Assembly (NCBI GenBank): GCA_020073465.1
Contig: JAIQFC010000028.1
Span: 1-64,000 of the forward strand
Direction of reading: 5' to 3'
Source: Terriglobia bacterium
GTDB taxonomy: Bacteria > Acidobacteriota > Terriglobia > Terriglobales > Acidobacteriaceae
Length of the DNA stretch: 64,000 nucleotides
The notes under the pieces: model-generated
Told to the model about the DNA's origin: nothing
Seen by the model: only the letters and a program-made list of their open reading frames with translations
The model's database searches: none
Program-made: the position numbers and the translations under genes
Part shown: one piece after another, positions 58,784-64,000 of the stretch
Layout: every line of letters starts with the position of its first letter
How positions within the stretch are numbered: the first letter of the stretch is position 1

Positions 58784-59632
58784 TTACTTCGGTGCCAGCG
58801 TCTGAGCCGGCGCAGCGCCCCCGGTCAACTTCGTCAATCGGTCCTTCTCGGCGCGGGCGGCCTTGCCCGCCGCCGTGTCTTCCTTGGTCATATCTACCGC
58901 CTGATTGACATACTTCATCGCTTCCGGGTACTTGCTCTGCATGTCGAGCGCTACCGCAAGGCGGAAAATCGCAATCGGATCGGGTTGTTGCGGTAAGGCG
59001 TCGATCGACTTGCGGAAATTTGTTTCGGCGTCCGCCCATGCCTTGGCGTCGAAGGATATCTTTCCCAGAACGTCATAGGCTTCCGACCGGATGTAGCCTT
59101 TGTAGGCCTCCACGCGGTCCGGAGGCTGGCCCACGGTTGGCACGTCCGTGTCTACCGTGATCAGCGCCCGCTGCGCGCTTTTCTTGGCCTCCTCCAGCCG
59201 CTGGTCCTTGTCAAGGTCGCTGTCGCGTGTGCGCTCCGCCAGAGCGTGCGCCAGACCTACCAGCGCTTCGGGATCGTCCGCGTCGTAGCTCAGCACTTTG
59301 TGAGCCATGTCGATCATCTTGTCGCCGTTGTTTGCCTGCTCGTAAGAGCGCATCGCCGCCTGGTAAGCCAAAATGCGCAGTTCGCTGTCGGGAAATTTCG
59401 CGGCGAAGTCGTTAGCTGCCTTCTCCTGCGCCGCCGGATCGGTCAGCTGTTTGATCGCATTGAAAGCATCGTATTCGGGCTGCGTCTTCGCCTGCGGCGG
59501 ACGCTTGCCCTGCGGGGCGGCTGCAGCCGCTTGCCCAGCCGGCGCACTCTGTCCAGCCGGCTTGTTATTGCTCTGCGCCAGGCTGCTCGCGGCAATTCCC
59601 AGCACCCCAATGATGATCGCTGCTCGCTTCAT
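58784..59632 (-). CDS. Secreted TPR-containing hypothetical protein
   Basis: 282 residues with a signal peptide (KRAAIIIGVLGIAASSLA) and a Gln/Ala/Pro-rich linker. The remainder is helical, with TPR-like pairs (AWADAETNFRKSIDALPQQP, AIFRLAVALDMQSKYPEAMK). It resembles periplasmic TPR proteins of Acidobacteria. No catalytic motif; it may scaffold envelope proteins. Confidence 0.7.
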   Translation of the reverse strand: MKRAAIIIGVLGIAASSLAQSNNKPAGQSAPAGQAAAAAPQGKRPPQAKTQPEYDAFNAIKQLTDPAAQEKAANDFAAKFPDSELRILAYQAAMRSYEQANNGDKMIDMAHKVLSYDADDPEALVGLAHALAERTRDSDLDKDQRLEEAKKSAQRALITVDTDVPTVGQPPDRVEAYKGYIRSEAYDVLGKISFDAKAWADAETNFRKSIDALPQQPDPIAIFRLAVALDMQSKYPEAMKYVNQAVDMTKEDTAAGKAARAEKDRLTKLTGGAAPAQTLAPK

Positions 59633-59746
59633 GCGTTCTCCTTAGCCTTCAAACTCCTGTTTGGAAATCTGTTGCTTACGAATTTTGCAACTGTGCATTG
59701 TACCGCTGCCCTCGGGATCTGACAGCCGATAGCTGCTGACAGCTTG

Positions 59747-61258
59747 CTACTGCGGCTTGGCCGGAGGCTCATACGCCTGCTCCAGCCCTCGCTCCGCCGC
59801 GCTCTTGATATCCGGCAACTCCCCACCCGTGCTCAACGCCGCTCGATATTCATTCAGGGCGGCCTCGCGGTCATCCTTCAGATCCAGAATCCTGCCCAAA
59901 TATACATGCGACCAGCCAATCACCTTGGGGTCCTTCGCCTGCTGGAGCGCTTTCTCGAAGTTGTCCCGCGCCCCGGCCATATCTTTGTTGGCCACCGCTA
60001 CCTCGGCCAGTATGAACAGCGCCCGCCCCTGATCTCCAATCTTCCTGTCGAGCGCTTGTTGCGCCAACTGCTGCGCCCCCTTGGGATCCCCCGCCGCCAG
60101 TCGCTTTTCCGCCGCCACCAGCATTTGCCGGTCTTCCAGTCGGGAAAGCTGCAGTAGTTCCGGAGCCGCCGCGCTGGCATATTGCACCTCCGAGGCCGCC
60201 TTTTCCTCTTTCTTCACGTCCAGATTGTCGAGGAAGCCCGAGTATACCGTCCGCAGTCCCGCCGGATCCTTCTCGAATGCCGCCAGCGCGTCGTAGAAAT
60301 ACCGGGTCAGGATGTAGCCCTGCTTCACCGCGTCGTCCACCCCTTGCTGGCGCAGCGCGTCTGCCGTTTTCTTGCTGCCGCTGGTGCGGATTTCAATGGC
60401 CCGCACCAGGCATTCCGTGACCAGAAGCGAAATGTTGCTCTTGAACTCATCTTCCAGCGGCGCTCGTTTCACCGACTGCAGCAGCGGCTCCAGCCGCTTC
60501 ATCGAACTGAAATGCTTTTCTGCCAGCGGGTCGAGCAGGTAGTGCAGGTAGGTATGCCGGATCTGATCCATCTTCAAAGCTACTCCCGTGCTCGCCTCCG
60601 GAGCAGGGAAGAGGACGACGTAGTAATCCGAGCCATAGTTCCGCGCGTCGGCCTGGTTGGGATCGCCCAGAAAGTCCAGATAAACCGTGAACGTGCGCCC
60701 CAGATACCCCGAAGACGCCAGCTTCAGATAAATTTCGGTGTCAAACACCATGCCTGCCAGCGGCTGGTGATATCGCTCCGCCAGGGCCGCATAGTTCGTT
60801 CTGTATTTCTCCCAGATGGCGTGCAGTCCCGCCTTGTCGTAAAACTTTTCGAGCACTGCCCCAAAGCCCACGATGGGCGCCGCGTCCGGCGGCATCTCGT
60901 CCTCTTTCACCTTGGGCAGGAAATGCGGCGGCCCCTGCAAGTACAGCGCCAGCGACACGTACTGGGACAGGTCATGCTGCGCGTCCTTCGCGCGATGTAC
61001 CTGGTAGAAATCACACAGCGTCGTCGCCGTCCCCTGGGCCTCTTCCGAGGCCTTCAGGTTCCGCTGCACCTCCGCCCGCACGTTGCTGCGCATGGCGTCC
61101 GAGATCGTCAGATTCTGGTCGTACCCGCACGTATTGATTGCCGCCAGAACCGAAAACAGGGTTTCATTGGTATCCAGCGTGATTGGAGAGTTCTGCCCCG
61201 CGCAGAACGGCGCCAGCAGCCCCAGCAAGGCCGCCACAAACAAACCTCGAAACCGCAA
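59747..61258 (-). CDS. Secreted TPR-containing hypothetical protein
   Basis: 503 residues with a signal peptide (MRFRGLFVAALLGLLAPFC). A central domain of about 250 residues, without recognised motif, is followed by TPR units near the C-terminus (ALFILAEVAVANKDMAGARD, GWSHVYLGRILDLKDDREAA). Long conserved core (YLGRTFTVYLDFLGDPNQAD) suggests a defined family of unknown function, common in Acidobacteria. Confidence 0.72.
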   Translation of the reverse strand: MRFRGLFVAALLGLLAPFCAGQNSPITLDTNETLFSVLAAINTCGYDQNLTISDAMRSNVRAEVQRNLKASEEAQGTATTLCDFYQVHRAKDAQHDLSQYVSLALYLQGPPHFLPKVKEDEMPPDAAPIVGFGAVLEKFYDKAGLHAIWEKYRTNYAALAERYHQPLAGMVFDTEIYLKLASSGYLGRTFTVYLDFLGDPNQADARNYGSDYYVVLFPAPEASTGVALKMDQIRHTYLHYLLDPLAEKHFSSMKRLEPLLQSVKRAPLEDEFKSNISLLVTECLVRAIEIRTSGSKKTADALRQQGVDDAVKQGYILTRYFYDALAAFEKDPAGLRTVYSGFLDNLDVKKEEKAASEVQYASAAAPELLQLSRLEDRQMLVAAEKRLAAGDPKGAQQLAQQALDRKIGDQGRALFILAEVAVANKDMAGARDNFEKALQQAKDPKVIGWSHVYLGRILDLKDDREAALNEYRAALSTGGELPDIKSAAERGLEQAYEPPAKPQ

Positions 61259-61591
61259 GCCCAGGAAACGACTCAGGAAAACCTCCCGCAGGATGGTTGC
61301 TCAGAATTGGCGGAGAACACACCTAAGTTTAAGGAGTTCCGCGCAGAGGGTCAAACCGTCGCGGGGGATGCTATAGGGACGGGAAAATCCGGCCACCCCC
61401 CTGTTTCGCCTGGCGCGCGGCGGCGCGGGGCGCGGGAGATTGCGCGGGAGATTGCGCGGGAGGACGCGGGGGGGGCGCGAATGGGCGGCGTCGCGTGCGC
61501 GAGGGGAGACTGACGAATTCTTTGTTCTTGACGCGTGAGACAAAAGAGCGGAAAGATGCCATTACGTGAGCTGTGATCTGAGGTTCTTGAT
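61259..61591. other. GC-rich intergenic region with short tandem repeats
   Basis: Most of it is non-coding. At about 61421-61475 units of GCGCGGGAGATT repeat two to three times within a run of G-rich sequence. The divergent promoters for the genes at 61258 and 61592 must lie here. Confidence 0.5.
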
Positions 61592-62188
61592 ATGTATTGC
61601 TGCGCGTGCGGTTGCGTACTTCCCGACGATGCAAATTTATGTCCCAAATGCAGGAGATTGGTGCGGGTACGCAGGGCAATCACCGAGGAAGAAGCGGCGT
61701 CGCTCTTCGTTTCCCTCAACTTCGTTAAGGCAAAGGATGACTGGCCGAGAATCCTGGAATCTCTCAAAGAACCGTGGGTGCCTGACATCCAATTTGTGAA
61801 TCCCGCAACTCCTCCTCTTGTGCTTGCCCTCGCCAAAATAGCCTTAGGCTTGCGCACAGCCAAGAATCTCCTCTCACGGGATCAGGCGGACCGTTTGTGC
61901 AACCTGGTCATCGAGACTCTCATGAGAGAGGACATGCTCGACATCGCAACGAAGGGCACTGAGGAACTTGGGAATGAATTGAACTTTTGTTTAGATTCCG
62001 GCCTGGGTCCCGATGCTATTTTTCAGCTCGGGAACGTGCTGTATCGGTACATGGGAATGAAAACGCCAAGCGGACCGGACTACTATGTCAACAGTCTTCT
62101 GGGTTCCTATTTGCTTGATGCTGGTTTGGCGTGGAAGAACATTCTCGACCAGTGCGAGATTGGCATTTCTGAAAAGAGTCTCTTGTAA
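61592..62188 (+). CDS. Zinc-ribbon hypothetical protein
   Basis: 198 residues. The N-terminus CCACGCVLPDDANLCPKCRR is a zinc ribbon. The rest is helical and Leu-rich without a known domain. No convincing membrane helix. It is the first of three small zinc-ribbon or HTH ORFs in a repeat-rich segment. Function unknown. Confidence 0.65.
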   Translation: MYCCACGCVLPDDANLCPKCRRLVRVRRAITEEEAASLFVSLNFVKAKDDWPRILESLKEPWVPDIQFVNPATPPLVLALAKIALGLRTAKNLLSRDQADRLCNLVIETLMREDMLDIATKGTEELGNELNFCLDSGLGPDAIFQLGNVLYRYMGMKTPSGPDYYVNSLLGSYLLDAGLAWKNILDQCEIGISEKSLL

Positions 62189-62262
62189 TCATGCGGACGG
62201 CGATAATCCGCCGAAACGTCTGCAATGTTTTCGTCGTCTTGAGGTTGTGAACTCATCGAAAG

Positions 62263-62491
62263 TGGGCGGGTGGCCCAGCTTTTGACTTTGCTGGCACAAA
62301 CAAAACAGTGGGGTGCCCCATCCTTTGCGCAGTTTGCAAAGGGCGGGAACCACGAACTCATGCGCAACGGGGTTTATGCCGAAGGACAAAAGTGTCGGCA
62401 GCATCGCTACCCGCCCTTGCAAAAAACGCAAGGACGGGGCACCCTCAGCATAGATGCCCCGACAACATCATCAAAAGGTGGGCCACCCGCC
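62263..62491. repeat. Palindromic element with GGGCGGGTGGCCCA ends
   Basis: Inverted ends TGGGCGGGTGGCCCAGCTTT and its near-complement TCAAAAGGTGGGCCACCCGC bound about 229 bp. Inside, GGTGCCCCATCCTTTGCGCA with an adjacent TGCAAAGGGCGG arm forms a second hairpin. Any ORF through it is repeat-driven. Confidence 0.65.
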
Positions 62492-62684
62492 GGCATGTGT
62501 CTTGCGCAAGAACCGACGGGTGCTGCTTTGAGAAACAGTGCTTTCTCTTCCCAGGCAATGCTGGATCACACACTGGAAGAAGAGCTTCTACATATTCTAC
62601 AGTACCCAGCGTCGAAAACAATTGGTGTTGCAACAGACCCAGCACTTGGCATCACAACAATAGAAGCACAGGAGGCAGCGGCAG

Positions 62685-63017
62685 ATGTCGCGAGAAAATT
62701 CCCAGACCCGACCAACCTCCAATGACAAACTGGCGTTACAGGTTCAGCTTGTACACGAAGCTGACATCGGTCACTTAGATAATCTTATTTGCCCGAATTG
62801 TCGGCACGAGGCCATTTCCGTTTGGTTTACGCATCCCGCACCAGACGTGTACCGGACGTGGTTCATCTGTGCTGACTGCGACTTTCATACTCGCGTACAG
62901 GACCTAAAGAGGCCGACCTTCTTCTCAGATGATCGTGTGAGCACAGAATTGGAGGAGCGCGATTTGGCTATCGTAAGGCAGTCGATCTTCAAGAGACCAC
63001 CCCAGCGACCTATGTAA
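62685..63017 (+). CDS. Small zinc-ribbon hypothetical protein
   Basis: 110 residues. A CPNCRHEAISV knuckle and a second FICADCDFHTR knuckle about 25 residues later suggest a zinc ribbon. GGAGGCAGCGG upstream of ATG 62685 supports the start. No known function or neighbours to guide it. Confidence 0.6.
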   Translation: MSRENSQTRPTSNDKLALQVQLVHEADIGHLDNLICPNCRHEAISVWFTHPAPDVYRTWFICADCDFHTRVQDLKRPTFFSDDRVSTELEERDLAIVRQSIFKRPPQRPM

Positions 63018-63038
63018 GCCTCGCGATTCGTGTTCTCA

Positions 63039-63245
63039 TCAAGAAATCCCCACCAATTCTGCTAGTCTGGACCAGTGTCTCGGATGCGGTCCTCGCCCTC
63101 TGCGGATGTCGGAGGCATACAGAATCGACACCCCAATCGCCGCCGCGATCTGCGAGAGGGAACAACTAGTCAGCTTCGGTTGAATCTGATTCTTGTAGAA
63201 CTCCTGAGTAAGCCAATCAGGCTGGCTGGCCGGATTCCAGCTCCA
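63039..63245 (-). pseudogene. C-terminal remnant of an HTH-containing protein
   Basis: The minus strand reads WLTQEFYKNQIQPKL, then LSQIAAAIGVSILYASDIRR and PRHWSRLAELVGIS. This is a helix-turn-helix segment found at the C-terminus of several hypothetical proteins. Upstream the frame runs straight into the repeat at 63270-63322, so the N-terminus has been lost. Likely a decayed gene. Confidence 0.5.
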
Positions 63246-63269
63246 ACGAGCTGTCGCTTGGCGACGTTG

Positions 63270-63322
63270 GCCGGGTGCCCCATCCTTTTCGCGCATTTTG
63301 CGAAAAGGGTGGGTGATGGGGT
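63270..63322. repeat. GGGTGCCCCAT hairpin repeat, truncating the remnant
   Basis: GGGTGCCCCATCC followed by TTTTCGCGCATTTTGCGAAAA gives an 8-9 bp hairpin in the same style as the inner hairpin of 62263-62491. A related ATGCCCCATGTCTCGCG / CGAGAC arm pair lies at 63610-63650. Confidence 0.6.
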
Positions 63323-63724
63323 CATCAATGCAGCTCAAGGGCGGGAAGGGAGACCGTGGAATCCCATCCTCAAAAAAAGGAAGCGTAGGCACCCCGGCCA
63401 TTGCCTCCTGCACCGGGGAATAGCGTCCTACGGCACCGTCAGCGTAACGCTCCCTGCTGATGGCAAATTCCCCAGCGTTCGTCCCCGTCATGCTCACTGA
63501 CGTGCCTGTCAATGTGAAGAAATCTGCACAGTAAACGATCAACAGTTTTACAGCAGGCGGACGCCTATCGGAGATGGGTGAAAATCAAGTCAAGCCCGAA
63601 AGCCGAAGCTGGATGCCCCATGTCTCGCGTCCTTTGCGAGACGTGGCCCCGCCGCGATGTCCGCGGCGAGGCTGAGTGATTTTCCTTGAAGTGAGGCGCC
63701 GAAGCCAAAAGCCCGAAGCCCGCC

Positions 63725-64000
63725 CTAGCCTCGTACGCTGATCCTCGAGAACGACAGCACTGCTCGTCCCGAAGTCGGGCGGTTCGTGGTGAAGGAATAA
63801 GCCGGACGGAACGTGGTGAAGATCAGCATCTGCTTGACCTGGGGCAGCAGTTGCTTGTCGCCCGAGTCGGAAAGAATCCGGTAATCCTGCACCCGTCCAT
63901 TGGCGTCCACATCGGCTTCGATCACCAGTGAATCAGCGTCAATCGAGAGCGAACTGAACACCGACTGCTGCAGCACCGGCGCCGTGCTCACCATGACCAG
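63725..64000 (-). CDS. Partial hypothetical protein, possible TonB-C-like end
   Basis: At least 91 codons, open to the window edge; an internal ATG at 63994 is probably not the true start. The piece VIEADVDANGRVQDYRILSD followed by LLPQVKQMLIFTTFRPA resembles TonB C-terminal (energy transducer) domains, where a short strand-helix-strand follows a variable region. The identity is tentative because the N-terminal part is missing. Confidence 0.5.
   Translation of the reverse strand: MVMVSTAPVLQQSVFSSLSIDADSLVIEADVDANGRVQDYRILSDSGDKQLLPQVKQMLIFTTFRPAYSFTTNRPTSGRAVLSFSRISVRG

Noticed and set aside
62270..62725. 151-codon plus-strand ORF
   Set aside because: It runs almost entirely through the palindromic repeat at 62263-62491, and its tail overlaps the supported gene at 62685 in another frame.
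63246..63542. N-terminal extension of the HTH remnant
   Set aside because: This part translates the hairpin repeat and unrelated DNA; homology begins only at about 63245.

Overview
The window looks like a chromosomal segment of an Acidobacteriota member (soil or subsurface, Terriglobia-like). This is inferred from a DUF6599-type lipid-less secreted protein, Acidobacteria-style TPR and zinc-ribbon proteins, and several dispersed palindromic repeat families typical of those genomes, including the 'cctgagcgaagcgaaggat' type. Housekeeping genes (trpS, scpA, scpB, rluB, hisC, mutM, rnc, lepB, pntAB) mark it as chromosome rather than plasmid.

Layout. 1-4.0 kb: the end of a transposase, a membrane protein, a Flp-type pilin too short for most ORF callers, a PilZ protein, a DUF6599 protein, a candidate small RNA, and a zinc-ribbon membrane protein. 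4.02-25.32 kb: a segment bracketed by an intact tRNA-Thr(CGT), with an integrase remnant beside it, and a displaced tRNA 3' half. This is the signature of a genomic island. The island holds three modules. (i) A plus-strand seven-gene operon (4.66-10.88 kb) encodes a Qrc-like menaquinone reductase: pentaheme cytochrome, MopB-type subunit, 4x[4Fe-4S] protein and NrfD membrane protein, flanked by two Cys-rich proteins with glycine-cleavage-H-like folds. A -24/-12 promoter with upstream dyads precedes it. (ii) A convergent minus-strand regulatory operon encodes a CxxCH-containing sensor kinase, an archaemetzincin protease and an NtrC-type sigma-54 activator. (iii) A ten-gene minus-strand operon (25.0-14.8 kb) runs had-oah-bcrC-bcrB-bcrA-bcrD, then an SDR, a GNAT acetyltransferase, a TPR protein and a DRE-TIM synthase. 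It encodes the ATP-dependent (class I) benzoyl-CoA reductase and two of the next three steps of anaerobic aromatic-ring degradation. The dienoyl-CoA hydratase gene (dch) is not in the window.

25.5-33 kb: proton-translocating transhydrogenase (pntA, pntAb, pntB), a hybrid sensor kinase and a GH20 hexosaminidase. 33.1-35.4 kb: a MITE-like repeat abutting a 2.1 kb IS1-like element that carries passenger genes and a frameshifted transposase. 35.5-61.3 kb: core chromosome, with an ABC-F ATPase, acyl-CoA dehydrogenase, mutM containing an in-frame palindromic repeat, ROK kinase, hisC, rluB, scpB, scpA, trpS, acyltransferase, agmatinase-like enzyme, permease, amidohydrolase, AsmA-like protein, two signal peptidases, RNase III and TPR proteins. 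61.3-64 kb: repeat-rich, with zinc-ribbon hypotheticals, a gene remnant and a truncated gene at the edge.

How the island may work (inference): electrons from anaerobic oxidation of aromatic acyl-CoA intermediates could enter the quinone pool through the Qrc-like complex, whose transcription would be switched by the cytochrome-like sensor/NtrC pair. All family calls rest on motif recognition by eye; no database search was run.
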